Positions 16,870-25,480 of a stretch of DNA of 33,542 bases are shown here, piece after piece (position 1 is the first letter of the stretch; every line of letters starts with the position of its first letter). The DNA lies in assembly GCA_003219465.1 (NCBI GenBank), contig QHOX01000153.1, positions 1-33,542 on the forward strand. The letters are read 5' to 3'. The DNA is from Verrucomicrobiota bacterium (lineage in GTDB: Bacteria > Verrucomicrobiota > Verrucomicrobiia > Chthoniobacterales > UBA10450). The notes beneath the pieces were generated by a model. That model worked only from the letters and a program-made list of their open reading frames with translations. It searched no databases and was not told where the DNA came from. Position numbers and translations under genes: made by a program.

Positions 16870-18013
16870 GTGTGCTCTGAGTTAACCAAATTGCCAACGA
16901 AGACGGCTCCGCGCCGGATTGAACTTCGTAAGATCAGAATCAACGTAGCGAACCTTTCTCGCGTCTTAGCGGGTTGGAAGGTACTGCTAACCACGTGTCT
17001 GTTTCTCGTCGGGGTCATAGGATATGCCGATTATCAGACTGGATACGACCGCCCGCTGCTTCTCTTTTACCTTTTACCCATTTCTTTAGCCGCCTGGTTT
17101 GGCAGCTTCCTTGGAGGCCTAGGAATCGCTGTTGTGAGCATTGCAGTATCGATGCTGTCAGATGTTGCGGCCGGGAGTCCTGCTCCCGGCTTCTGGAATT
17201 CGGGAATGGCCTTTGTATCCTATGCGCTGTTCGCTGGAGTGTTATCCAAGCTGCGGACACTGGTGGGGGAATTGGATCGGCGGGTTGAGGAACGGACGGC
17301 AGCTTTGCAGCGCGAGGTGGCTGAACGCCAGCGGCTCGATCGGGAAATCGCACAAGTGGCAGATCGTGAACGACGTCGCTTGGGACAGGATCTTCACGAC
17401 AGGCTCGGCCAGCACCTCACCGGCACCGCTTTGGCAGCTCAAGTGTTGAAGGACAAACTCGCCACAAAATCGGGACAAACTCGCCACAAAATCGGTGCCG
17501 GAGGCAAGCGAGGCAGAGAAGCTCGTGCGGTACGTCGAGGAAGGCATCGATCTTACCCGTAATTTGGCACGCGGTTTCTTTTCGCCAGAACTCGAAGCAG
17601 AAGGGTTAAGCGTAGCCTTGGAAGGTCTTGCCGAGAACATTAGCGAGCGATTCGCAATTAACTGTATTTTTCACGGAGAAGAGTCAATTCCAGTGCGCGA
17701 TTCTGCGGTTGCTACGCAACTCTACCGGATTGCTCAGGAGGCGGCCACGAACGCCGCCAAGCACGCTGCCGCGGAGAATATCGATATTCGCGTTACTGTG
17801 AATGGTTCCGAACTTGTTCTCGCAATCAGTGATAATGGAGTTGGGATCCCAGACAAGCTCTCAGATTCAAAAGGGCTTGGGCTTCGCTTGATGCGCCATG
17901 GCGCGGCACTAATTGGCGCAACGTTGAGCGTTCAACGAAATCGCGGGCGCGGAACGGTTGCGACATGTAAGTTAAGGATTCCAAATCACAGCGAATCAAG
18001 TATCGCAATATGA
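16870..18013 (+). pseudogene. NarL-type sensor histidine kinase, frame broken by a 22-bp tandem duplication
   Basis: The first frame (16870-17562, GTG start) gives three or four membrane helices at about residues 40-125. A coiled coil EERTAALQREVAERQRLDRE follows, then the HisKA_3 box ERRRLGQDLHDRLGQHLTG with phospho-acceptor His176. It leaves frame after LKDKLATKS. The second frame (17495-18013) encodes the rest: PEASEAEKLVRYVEEGIDL, LYRIAQEAATNAAKHA (N box), ISDNGVGIP and GLGLRLMRHGA (G boxes). Removing one copy of the duplicated 22 bp (17452-17473 or 17474-17495) joins the halves in frame. GTG 17495 could start a soluble 172-residue ATPase fragment. The stop overlaps the regulator start by 4 nt, so this was an intact two-component operon. 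Confidence 0.85.
17452..17495 (+). repeat. exact 22-bp tandem duplication inside the kinase gene
   Basis: Two adjacent identical copies lie at 17452-17473 and 17474-17495, each running from GACAAACTCG to ACAAAATCGG. Twenty-two is not a multiple of three, so the second copy shifts the frame by one. Confidence 0.95.
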
Positions 18014-18699
18014 ATATGAACTCGGACCCTCCCATCAATGGCATGCGCAAACGCCGGATTTTTATCGTTGACGATCACCCGCTTGTCCGCGAAGGACTCA
18101 CCAATCTTATCAATGGGCAAAGCGATCTGATAGTCTGCGGTGAGGCGGAAGATTCGGCCGGCGCTATCGCTGGTATTGCAAAAGCTCGGCCGGATGTCGC
18201 GCTTATCGATATCTCCCTCAAAAACGAATCGGGATTGGAACTAGTCAAAATTCTGGACAATCAATTCCCGCTGGTTGCACTAATCGTTCTCTCGATGCAC
18301 GACGAAGCGTTGTATGCCGAGCGCGCTCTGCGCGCTGGCGCGCGGGGTTACGTCATGAAACGTGAGACCTCCAGGAGCGTCCTGGCTTGCATTCGCCGTG
18401 TGCTTGAGGGCGGAGTTTACTTAAGCGAGAGGGTCGTCAACAGCATGGCGCGCCGACTCAGCACCTCGCGCAAGACCGCGGAGGCTTCTCCTGTGGAACG
18501 GTTAAGCGATCGCGAATTGGAAATATTTCGCCTCCTAGGCCAGGGGCGGACTACTTCCGAGATCGCGGAGGACTTGCACCTCAGTCTAAAAACTGTGCAA
18601 GCCTACTGTGCGCGCGCAAAAGAGAAATTCGGCGTCAGCTCCCTGGGCGAGCTGCTCCGCGCAGCCATTCGTTGGGACGATGCTACGAATGTAAAATGA
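18010..18699 (+). CDS. NarL/FixJ family response regulator
   Basis: This 229-residue protein has a receiver domain with the acidic pair in IFIVDDHPLVREGL, phospho-acceptor Asp67 in ALIDISLKNESG, and the Lys in GYVMKRETS. The C-terminal LuxR-type helix-turn-helix begins LSDRELEIFRLLGQGRTTSE and continues IAEDLHLSLKTVQAY. Phosphorylation by the cognate kinase would control DNA binding. The start overlaps the kinase stop (ATGA). The pair is embedded in the glycan locus, so control of that locus is a reasonable guess, but no binding site was identified. With the kinase broken, it may run unphosphorylated or be served by other donors. Confidence 0.92.
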   Translation: MNMNSDPPINGMRKRRIFIVDDHPLVREGLTNLINGQSDLIVCGEAEDSAGAIAGIAKARPDVALIDISLKNESGLELVKILDNQFPLVALIVLSMHDEALYAERALRAGARGYVMKRETSRSVLACIRRVLEGGVYLSERVVNSMARRLSTSRKTAEASPVERLSDRELEIFRLLGQGRTTSEIAEDLHLSLKTVQAYCARAKEKFGVSSLGELLRAAIRWDDATNVK

Positions 18700-18741
18700 C
18701 CATTCACATCCGGCGTTAAATACAACCGCATCTTGTAGGGT

Positions 18742-19977
18742 TTGGCACTACAAGAACATTCGGCTACATCCATCTGTCCCTGGCCCTTCGCTGCACCAGA
18801 TTATGGCGTGACACCAAAGCAGCTTCTCGCCGCCGGGGATAGCAGCACCTCAGGAACAACGCTGTCGGAAGCATTGCGCCAACTTTCTAATTGGTTTCCG
18901 CGCGCGGTCGGTAATCGCATAGAACGTGGCCCTGCCGCCTTTCAAGAACCAAAGCGCGAGCAAAAGACTTCTGAACACACTAAGTATCCCCTTCGACAGC
19001 TCGCCACAACAACCGAGCGGAATTTTTGGGAACTCAAATTGGCCGAACAGCCCAAGTCCTTCTGGTATCCCTACTCGACGTTGCACAATGTCGCAGTCTT
19101 GGAAGAGCTCTGCTCTAAGGCGCATGTCGATCTTTTGGAGCTCTGCCGAGGCACACACGGAAAAGTGGCAGACATTGGAGCCGCTGATGGAGACCTCGCG
19201 TTTTTCCTGGAGAAACTCGGCCTGTCGGTGGTGGCGATCGATAATGAATACACAAACTTCAACCGTTTGGAGGGCGCACGAACTCTCAAGAAGGCCCTAA
19301 ACTCGTCCGTACCCATTCAATCAGTCGATTTGGATTCCCAATTCACACTCGCTGCGCAAAAATACGATGTAATTTTTTTCCTGGGAACCCTTTATCATTT
19401 AAAGAACCCCTTCTTTCTTTTGGAAAGCTTGGCGCGAATCACGAAATATTGCTTTTTGAGCACGCGCATTGCCAGGCAGACTGCGGACGGTTCGCCTCTG
19501 GCGTCGCACCCTGTAGCGTATCTGCTCGAACCACGAGAATGCAACAATGACGACACGAACTTCTGGATCTTCTCAGATCAGGGTCTAAAGAGATTAATCG
19601 ATCGAACGGGATGGGATCTTCGCTCGTATCTTACGATTGGTGATACAACGGGATCTACTCCGGCTGATCCTGAAAGAGACGAGCGTGCGTTTTGCCTTCT
19701 GAAAAAACGGCCACCTTCGTTCACCGCCAACCCGAATCCCGTGCCGGCTGGCGAAGGGCCTGGCAAAACTACAGTTTCCTGGGACACCGTCGATGGGAGC
19801 ATCGGAAGGATCTATGTCTCTGTGAACCGCGGCCAGGAACTGCTTTTTGCAGACGGCCGCCGCAGCTCTGCTTCGGCGCATTGGATCGAGACAGGTTCCA
19901 AGTATGAGTTTCGCCTCTACAACTGGGATCACACAGAATTGCTGGCGAATGTGACCGTTACAAGAAAAACGCAGTAA
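18742..19977 (+). CDS. class I SAM methyltransferase with C-terminal beta-rich accessory domain
   Basis: Up to 411 residues. The methyltransferase lies at about residues 95-325. It has SFWYPYSTLHNVAVLEEL, the SAM motif ADIGAADGDLAFFLEKLG, the acidic strand VVAIDNEYTNF, and DVIFFLGTLYHLKNPF. That arrangement recalls DUF1698/CmoB-type methyltransferases. Residues 327-411 are the accessory domain (PNPVPAG, TTVSWDT, RIYVSVN, ELLFADG, HWIETGSKYEFRLY) shared with the proteins at 12656 and 20094. There is no ATG before the domain; TTG 18742 is taken as start and GTG 18808 is an alternative. The likely role is methylation of a glycan or lipid-linked sugar; the substrate is not known. It lies 42 nt after the response regulator. 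Confidence 0.78.
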   Translation: MALQEHSATSICPWPFAAPDYGVTPKQLLAAGDSSTSGTTLSEALRQLSNWFPRAVGNRIERGPAAFQEPKREQKTSEHTKYPLRQLATTTERNFWELKLAEQPKSFWYPYSTLHNVAVLEELCSKAHVDLLELCRGTHGKVADIGAADGDLAFFLEKLGLSVVAIDNEYTNFNRLEGARTLKKALNSSVPIQSVDLDSQFTLAAQKYDVIFFLGTLYHLKNPFFLLESLARITKYCFLSTRIARQTADGSPLASHPVAYLLEPRECNNDDTNFWIFSDQGLKRLIDRTGWDLRSYLTIGDTTGSTPADPERDERAFCLLKKRPPSFTANPNPVPAGEGPGKTTVSWDTVDGSIGRIYVSVNRGQELLFADGRRSSASAHWIETGSKYEFRLYNWDHTELLANVTVTRKTQ

Positions 19978-19980
19978 TCC

Positions 19981-20029
19981 GCGTTGCAGGAACTTTAAAG
20001 CAGTGTCTCATTTTCATGGCTTGCAACGC
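19981..20029. terminator. inverted repeat between convergent genes, weak terminator candidate
   Basis: GCGTTGCA (19981-19988) pairs with TGCAACGC (20022-20029) across a 33-nt loop, just after the methyltransferase stop. No T-run follows directly. Position, not sequence strength, supports the call. Confidence 0.25.
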
Positions 20030-20093
20030 CAATCAAAGTGTTGTGGGTGGGCTGTCTTTTTGAGGAATCGAGCGGATTTACGCCGTCGCGATT

Positions 20094-21377
20094 TCATGAG
20101 ATGACCGAGCCAACCGGAGGCCGCGTCACGTAGATTTGCGCAACCCGTGTGTTACGATTGCGATTAGTGTAGAGACTAAACTCGTATGTTGCACCTGTCT
20201 CAATAAAGGACGCCTCTTTCGATCCGCACGCACCACCCGCGAAAAGAGCTTCTTCAAGGCCACCGCCTGACACATAGATTGCAGCATCCGGGGTGGCATG
20301 AGAGGACCAACTGATAATGGTTTTGCCTGGGCCAATGCCGGGCGGCAGTGGGTTTGGCGAAGCGTACAGCTTGGAGGATGTCACTGGAAGCCCCGAGAAG
20401 TAGTTGCGCAAGAAAAGACCCATGATGTGCCTAACGATCTCTCCCTTTACATGCCTCATGTCTTCCTCCCAAGTCAGGCTCCGATCCGAGTTCTGAACGA
20501 TCTCGTAGCTTGGAAAATAATGCACATTTTTATGCGCGGCAGCCCATTCCTGCGCTACGGTGCGGAGCAGAGATTTCGAATAAGTGTTGGCAATTACAAC
20601 ATCTTCCCCAGAAAAGGTTGCCTGTAGCGGCACGGGCGACACCGTCACTACGATCTGTACGTCCTCGTGACCGAATTGGCTGAGCAGCCCGTGAAGCCGT
20701 TCAAGATTCGAAAGGTTTTCGACAAAATTAGTGAGGTGAAGCTCGTAACGATCTGGATAACTTCTAAGCATATCGGGAATCAGCCGATTAATGAAAACAT
20801 TCGCGATGTTATCGCGCCACACTTCAACCAGGCCCAGAGTAATTATTACGACCCGGCACTGCGAAATTCGGCGGGTGACCATCTGCATTATCTCACGCCG
20901 ACGAATCGTCTCTTCGAAGCCGGCTAGCTGGAGTGCCGGATTAGTATGCGGATCATAGAAAATGCCATTTCCAAGATCAACAAGGCTCTGACGAGGGAAT
21001 TCTGCCGCCGGGTCCAGTGCCCAGCGCAGCTCATTATAGATTGAGAACGTGTTGTATTTGTTGGTGAAGCCCAACGCCAGCTCGCCATTCATTGCCGGGA
21101 ATGAATCAAACTCAGCAGTTTTGCTTAACACGTCCATTTTCTGGCCAATTAGCGCGAGCTCAACACCGCGGGCAAAACACGAGCCAATAGCGAAAATTTT
21201 ATCTTCGCGCTGCATTTTGAATCCCGGCGAGATCGCTGGCGCAAAAAGCGGTTCACGCAGCCGCTGGCACGCAAGCGTACCGTTTAGCTCACTGGGCAAC
21301 GCGTCTTTTTGGTGCCAACGGCTATACGGGCTGACGAAGTTCCGCTTGGCTTGCGTCGGTGTAATAGGACTGAGCAT
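20094..21377 (-). CDS. GSCFA domain protein with C-terminal beta-rich accessory domain
   Basis: About 427 residues from ATG 21377; TTG 21395 is less likely. The signature IGSCFARG lies at residues 64-71. GFTNKYNTFSIYNELRWALD, VVIITLGLVEVWRD, VVTVSPVPLQATF and VIANTYSKSLLRTVA follow, as expected for GSCFA, a family related to SGNH-type esterases. The last 85 residues form the accessory domain (PNPLPPG, TIISWSS, AIYVSGG, EALFAGG, SFIETGATYEFSLY). The family often sits in polysaccharide loci and may act on acyl groups, which is inference. It is the only gene of the locus on the minus strand and converges with the methyltransferase gene. Confidence 0.85.
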   Translation of the reverse strand: MLSPITPTQAKRNFVSPYSRWHQKDALPSELNGTLACQRLREPLFAPAISPGFKMQREDKIFAIGSCFARGVELALIGQKMDVLSKTAEFDSFPAMNGELALGFTNKYNTFSIYNELRWALDPAAEFPRQSLVDLGNGIFYDPHTNPALQLAGFEETIRRREIMQMVTRRISQCRVVIITLGLVEVWRDNIANVFINRLIPDMLRSYPDRYELHLTNFVENLSNLERLHGLLSQFGHEDVQIVVTVSPVPLQATFSGEDVVIANTYSKSLLRTVAQEWAAAHKNVHYFPSYEIVQNSDRSLTWEEDMRHVKGEIVRHIMGLFLRNYFSGLPVTSSKLYASPNPLPPGIGPGKTIISWSSHATPDAAIYVSGGGLEEALFAGGACGSKEASFIETGATYEFSLYTNRNRNTRVAQIYVTRPPVGSVIS

Positions 21378-21798
21378 TTGAATCCAGCCGGTCAAGCCTC
21401 GGCAATCACGAAAATTCTAGACACTAGGTACAACGGAACTGTTGCCGTAGCTGCCTCCTGTGTTCCACACATACAACATAGCCATGACACGCTGTTAGGC
21501 AAAGTTGCTTCTGCCCAAATCGCAACTCAAAATCGTCCGATGTAATTATTCCTGCTCTCGCTTGAAGGGGGCGCAGAAGACTCGACGAGTCGTCGATTTC
21601 GCTGCGACGGTTCTTCACCTTATCAGTCCGGTCGCCTCGGTAACATTTCGCGATATTGTTGCGTCACTTCGGGATTGTTTCACATTAACTACGAGACGTG
21701 AGTACGCCCAGATCGGTGGCGATATTTGTTTAGCGTGCCTACATTGATGGAGAAAAAGCGAACCTACGCGCGCATTTTTCAATTTGAACACAGCTGAT
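21378..21798. other. divergent intergenic region, with one 15-bp palindrome
   Basis: This spacer of about 420 nt separates the divergent GSCFA and aminotransferase genes and should hold promoters for both. The one clear structure is the palindrome TCGACGA-G-TCGTCGA at 21582-21596, a possible operator. No convincing -35/-10 pairs and no credible gene were found. Confidence 0.4.
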
Positions 21799-22905
21799 AT
21801 GGACCGCGTGCCGTACTTGGATCTTCAAGCCCAATACGACAGCATTCGCACCGAGGTCTTGACGGCATTGGAAGATATTTGCGAGTCGACGAGATTCGCT
21901 CAGGGGCCGGCGAGTTCGGACTTCGAGGCGAAATTTGCAGCGTATTGCGGAGTGGATCATTGTGTGAGCCTGAACAGCGGCACGAGCGCGCTGCATGTGG
22001 CCCTGCGCTGCCTCAATCTTGGTCCAGGAGACGAAATTGTCACGGTCTCGATGACTTTCATAGCGACCGCATGGGCCATCAGTTACGTCGGAGCTACGCC
22101 AGTTTTTGTCGATGTCGATCCTGTCCGTCGAACGATGGATCCAGTCAAACTCGAAGCCGCTATCACGCCGCGGACGAAAGCAATTATCCCAGTGCACCTG
22201 TACGGGATGTCCGCGGAGATGGACCGCATCATGGCGATTGCTGAGCGGCACGGGCTGCCGGTGATCGAAGATGCGGCGCAGGCCCACGGAGCAAAGTACC
22301 GCGGCAAGCGGGTTGGTCAGTTTGGGCAAATCGCGTGTTTTAGTTTTTATCCGAGCAAAAACCTTGGGGCGTACGGCGAAGGAGGCGCGTTAATCACGAA
22401 TGATACAAGGATAGCGCAGCGCGCCCGTTCGCTGCGTGATCACGGGCAAAGCCAGAGATATTTGCACGACGAAATCGGGTATAACTACCGGATGGACAGC
22501 TTTCAGGCCGCTGTGCTCTCCATAAAACTAAAGCACCTCGACGTCTGGAATGCGGCTCGTATTGATCGGGCGCGATACTACACGGATTTACTCAAAGACT
22601 CCTCATACAGGCTCCCGGCGCATATTTCCGATTCAGAGTGCGTCTGGCATTGCTACGTGATTGAAGCGCCAGAGCGTGATCGCGTCCGCTCTGCCTTGCA
22701 GGATGTCGGGATCCAGAGTGCCGTTCATTATCCTGTGCCGATTCATCTCCAAAAAGCTTACGTGCACCTTGGGTATCGGTCAGGCGATCTGCCGGTGACG
22801 GAAGCACTGTGCGAACACTGTCTCTCACTTCCTATTTATCCCGAACTCTCGAAAGAGAAAATTTCCCGTGTCGCGTGCGTTCTCCTCGATCTGGAGAATC
22901 GCTGA
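21799..22905 (+). CDS. DegT/DnrJ/EryC1/StrS family PLP-dependent sugar aminotransferase
   Basis: About 368 residues. The family pattern is complete. VPYLDLQAQYDSIRTEV opens the protein, and SLNSGTSALHVALRCLNLGP is the PLP phosphate region. VTVSMTFIATAWAISYVGA and VFVDVD follow, then VIEDAAQAHGAKYRGKRVG. FSFYPSKNLGAYGEGGA holds the PLP Lys187. GYNYRMDSFQAAVLSIKL is the usual substrate region, and HYPVPIHLQKAY lies near the end. These enzymes transfer an amino group to a keto sugar nucleotide, making 3- or 4-amino sugars. Together with gmd this fits a perosamine-like or other amino-deoxysugar route, which is inference. ATG 21799 is chosen over TTG 21784. Confidence 0.93.
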   Translation: MDRVPYLDLQAQYDSIRTEVLTALEDICESTRFAQGPASSDFEAKFAAYCGVDHCVSLNSGTSALHVALRCLNLGPGDEIVTVSMTFIATAWAISYVGATPVFVDVDPVRRTMDPVKLEAAITPRTKAIIPVHLYGMSAEMDRIMAIAERHGLPVIEDAAQAHGAKYRGKRVGQFGQIACFSFYPSKNLGAYGEGGALITNDTRIAQRARSLRDHGQSQRYLHDEIGYNYRMDSFQAAVLSIKLKHLDVWNAARIDRARYYTDLLKDSSYRLPAHISDSECVWHCYVIEAPERDRVRSALQDVGIQSAVHYPVPIHLQKAYVHLGYRSGDLPVTEALCEHCLSLPIYPELSKEKISRVACVLLDLENR

Positions 22906-22980
22906 CGCATCAGACACAGTTTGGACTGCCCGACGACAAAATCGCGTTTGTAATCTGGCGTTGATCAGTGACGATCAGGA

Positions 22981-23796
22981 ATGGCAACGGAGGGTGATTA
23001 TCTCCTCGGCACGCATGAGGAGGAATTAGCCAGACTCGGCCTGCAACATCGTGTCTGGCGACCTGTTGCTTTGGATTGCTGGCAACGAACCGGTATCACC
23101 GTTGGCAAACGCGTGCTCGACGTCGGGGCTGGTCCCGGCTACGCGGCTATTGATCTGGCTGAGATCGTCGGGCCCACCGGTGAAGTGGTGGCGCTGGAAC
23201 GTTCGCAAAACTTCATTCGTGCGATGGAAACAACCTGCCGCGCACGCTCGCTTACGAACCTGAAGATCCACGAAGTGGATTTGATGCAGGATGAATTGCC
23301 AAAGGGTGACTACGATTTCCTCTGGTGCCGCTGGGTGGTCTCGTTCATTGATGATCCGCCGCAACTGATCAAAAAACTCGGCGGTGTTATGCCAAAAGGC
23401 AGCGTCGCGATTTTTCACGAATACGGGCACTACGAGACGTGGCGATTCTTGCCGCGGCTGCCGATGCACGAACGTTTCCGCGAGCATGTGATCGCGACAT
23501 GGCGAGAGTCTGGCGGCGAACCCGACGGCGCCGCCCAACTACCTGGATTGCTCGCGGAGAATGGCTTTGTGATTCGCTCCGCAACGCCACACATATTTTG
23601 CCTCCGGCCGAGCGATTACATGTGGCTATGGCCTGCCACATTCATCGAGACTTATCTTGAACGCCTGATCCAAATGGGACGAATCGATCACAAGTTTGCC
23701 GAGCAAGTCCGCACTGCTGTCGGAAGTGCACAAAAAAATCCGAATGTCAGGATGCTCACACCCCTCGTGCTGGAAATCATCGCGGAAAAACTGTAA
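22981..23796 (+). CDS. class I SAM-dependent methyltransferase
   Basis: This 271-residue protein starts at ATG 22981, 75 nt after the aminotransferase gene and in the same direction. SAM-binding motif I is VLDVGAGPGYAAIDLAEIVG, motif II is VVALERSQNF, and YDFLWCRWVVSFIDDP is the motif IV region. GGVMPKGSVAIFHEYGHYET covers the next conserved strand. The layout matches UbiE/COQ5-type (Methyltransf_11/25) enzymes. The C-terminal third (WLWPATFIETYLERL, MLTPLVLEIIAEKL) is typical of stand-alone small-molecule methyltransferases. It lacks the accessory domain carried by the other two methyltransferases, so its link to the glycan locus rests on position only. Confidence 0.85.
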   Translation: MATEGDYLLGTHEEELARLGLQHRVWRPVALDCWQRTGITVGKRVLDVGAGPGYAAIDLAEIVGPTGEVVALERSQNFIRAMETTCRARSLTNLKIHEVDLMQDELPKGDYDFLWCRWVVSFIDDPPQLIKKLGGVMPKGSVAIFHEYGHYETWRFLPRLPMHERFREHVIATWRESGGEPDGAAQLPGLLAENGFVIRSATPHIFCLRPSDYMWLWPATFIETYLERLIQMGRIDHKFAEQVRTAVGSAQKNPNVRMLTPLVLEIIAEKL

Positions 23797-23809
23797 GCCG
23801 CCGGTTCCG

Positions 23810-24397
23810 CTATGAGGCTCCGATGAGGCCCAGTCGCCCTGCATCACCTTTCAGCGCGGCAATGACTTGCGCGATGACATCGTCGAGTGGCATTCCGACT
23901 TCTTCTGCGCCGCGGATGATGTCCTCGCGGTTCACGGCGCGGGCGAATGCTTTGTCTTTCATTTTCTTTTTCACCGCGCGGACATCGACGTCGTGAATGC
24001 TTTTTGTCGGCCGCACGAGGGCAACGGCAACGACAAAGCTGCTGAGTTCGTCCACGGCGTAGAGAGTTTTCTCGAGCGGCGTTCCCCGGGAAACGCCTGA
24101 ATAGTCCGCGTGCGAGAGAATCGCGTGGCAGACTTCTTCGCTCCAGCCGTTCTCACGTAACCACGCAACACCGACAAATGGATGGCCATCGGTGGGGCTG
24201 CGTTCGAGATTCGGATGCCGCTCGTAATCCATGTCGTGCAACAATCCGACGGCCTCCCACAGATCGGTGTCTTCGCCCCGCAATTGCGCAAAATGCTTCA
24301 TCGAATCGGCGACGGCATAGCAGTGTTTTCGCAGACTTTCAGATTGGACCCAGTCGTGCAAAGTAGCTTGGGCGCGCGCGGCGAGCGTTTCACTCAT
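23810..24397 (-). CDS. HD domain phosphohydrolase-like protein
   Basis: This 195-residue protein has the HD superfamily metal site. His25 lies in SLRKHCYAV, His54-Asp55 in GLLHDMDYERHP, His72 in TDGHPFVG, His96 in ILSHADYSG, and a late Asp in YAVDELSSFV. This matches small HDIG-type predicted hydrolases that act on nucleotides or phosphate esters, with no substrate established. The start lies 7 nt after the stop of the L,D-transpeptidase gene, so the two are probably co-transcribed. The C-terminus (EEVGMPLDDVIAQVIAALKG) is helical. It converges with the methyltransferase gene, with only 13 nt between the stops. Confidence 0.82.
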   Translation of the reverse strand: MSETLAARAQATLHDWVQSESLRKHCYAVADSMKHFAQLRGEDTDLWEAVGLLHDMDYERHPNLERSPTDGHPFVGVAWLRENGWSEEVCHAILSHADYSGVSRGTPLEKTLYAVDELSSFVVAVALVRPTKSIHDVDVRAVKKKMKDKAFARAVNREDIIRGAEEVGMPLDDVIAQVIAALKGDAGRLGLIGAS

Positions 24398-24403
24398 GTC
24401 AAT

Positions 24404-25480
24404 TCAGTGAATTGAGACGTTATCGCCCGGTTTGATTTTTGTGGCAAGCCGGACCACGTCCCAATTCGCCAACCGAATGCAGCCGTGGCTCACAGCGTGT
24501 CCGATCGAACCAGGATCGTTTGTCCCGTGAATGCCAATGCCTTTTTTGTTAAGCGCAATCCACATCACGCCTACCGGATTCCGTGGTCCGGGTGGGAGCA
24601 TGTAGAAATTGCCGCTGCGTTGGCCATGCTCGAGCATCTCCTTGTCGTAGCGAAACCTGGGCAACTTGGCGACGCCTCGCACCTTCCAGTCACCGATTGG
24701 TGAGGCGGTGTGCGCAGAGCCGACCGTGACTGGATATGCGGCGATCAGCTTCTCGTTTTCAAACACGCCGAGCATGTTCGTTTTCGTGTCCACTTTTGTG
24801 GAGACATTTCTCGGTGCTCCATTTTCACCAGGAGTTGACGCTTGGGTTTCAGGTTGATCTTCAACTTCGTTCGCCGCTTGCGAGGCAGTTTCGCTGCCGG
24901 GCTGAATGTCTTTCACCGACGCGAGCTCGAATGGCTCGACATTCGGCACCTTCAGCTGATCGCCTACTTTAAGCCTCTTCAATTTGCCCGGATTAAGTTG
25001 TTCAAGAAAATGAATGTCGCAGTGAAATTTCTCGGCAATGGCGTCAGCGGGATCCCGGTAGGGCAGAAACTTCAGCTTTGCCTTCGCGGCTACGTTGCCC
25101 GGCAAGCGTCCAACCGTTTGCAGATCTGCTTCGGTAAGGGTGTAGGGAATGAACGCCGACTCTATGCTGCCCAAGTCGAGTCCGTTGACGTCCGGCGCAA
25201 GAGTCTGTCGTGCCTGGCGGTGTGACGGCGGGGCTTGCGGTTGTTCCCCTCGCGATTCGCGGTAAAGCGCAAGTGCCATCCAAGTAAAATCGTTGTAGCG
25301 GCCGTCGATCCTGCCCGGGCTAAAGTTTGCGCGATCGAGGAAAACCTGGAGCCGCGTGGCCGCCTCGATCTGAGCCTTGTTTGAAGCTGGCTTTGGCGAG
25401 GTCTTCTTCTTCGCGGATGCTGGGACAATGCCGCTCGAGATCAACAATGCGACCACTGCCAAACGATGCACAGCGTTCAC
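24404..25480 (-). CDS. L,D-transpeptidase with LysM-like domain (ErfK/YbiS type)
   Basis: This 358-residue protein starts at GTG 25480. A signal peptide runs to about residue 23 (LAVVALLISSGIVPASA). A peptidoglycan-binding-like segment follows (TRLQVFLDRANFSPGRIDGR). Next comes a LysM-like stretch (YRDPADAIAEKFH, LEQLNPGKLKRLKVGDQLKV). The C-terminal YkuD domain has GIHGTNDP and SHGCIRLANWD with catalytic Cys334. It would make 3-3 cross-links or attach proteins to peptidoglycan in the periplasm. A Pro/Glu/Ala-rich linker separates the LysM-like and catalytic parts. The window also encodes a lipoprotein family member and a class A PBP. Confidence 0.9.
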   Translation of the reverse strand: MNAVHRLAVVALLISSGIVPASAKKKTSPKPASNKAQIEAATRLQVFLDRANFSPGRIDGRYNDFTWMALALYRESRGEQPQAPPSHRQARQTLAPDVNGLDLGSIESAFIPYTLTEADLQTVGRLPGNVAAKAKLKFLPYRDPADAIAEKFHCDIHFLEQLNPGKLKRLKVGDQLKVPNVEPFELASVKDIQPGSETASQAANEVEDQPETQASTPGENGAPRNVSTKVDTKTNMLGVFENEKLIAAYPVTVGSAHTASPIGDWKVRGVAKLPRFRYDKEMLEHGQRSGNFYMLPPGPRNPVGVMWIALNKKGIGIHGTNDPGSIGHAVSHGCIRLANWDVVRLATKIKPGDNVSIH

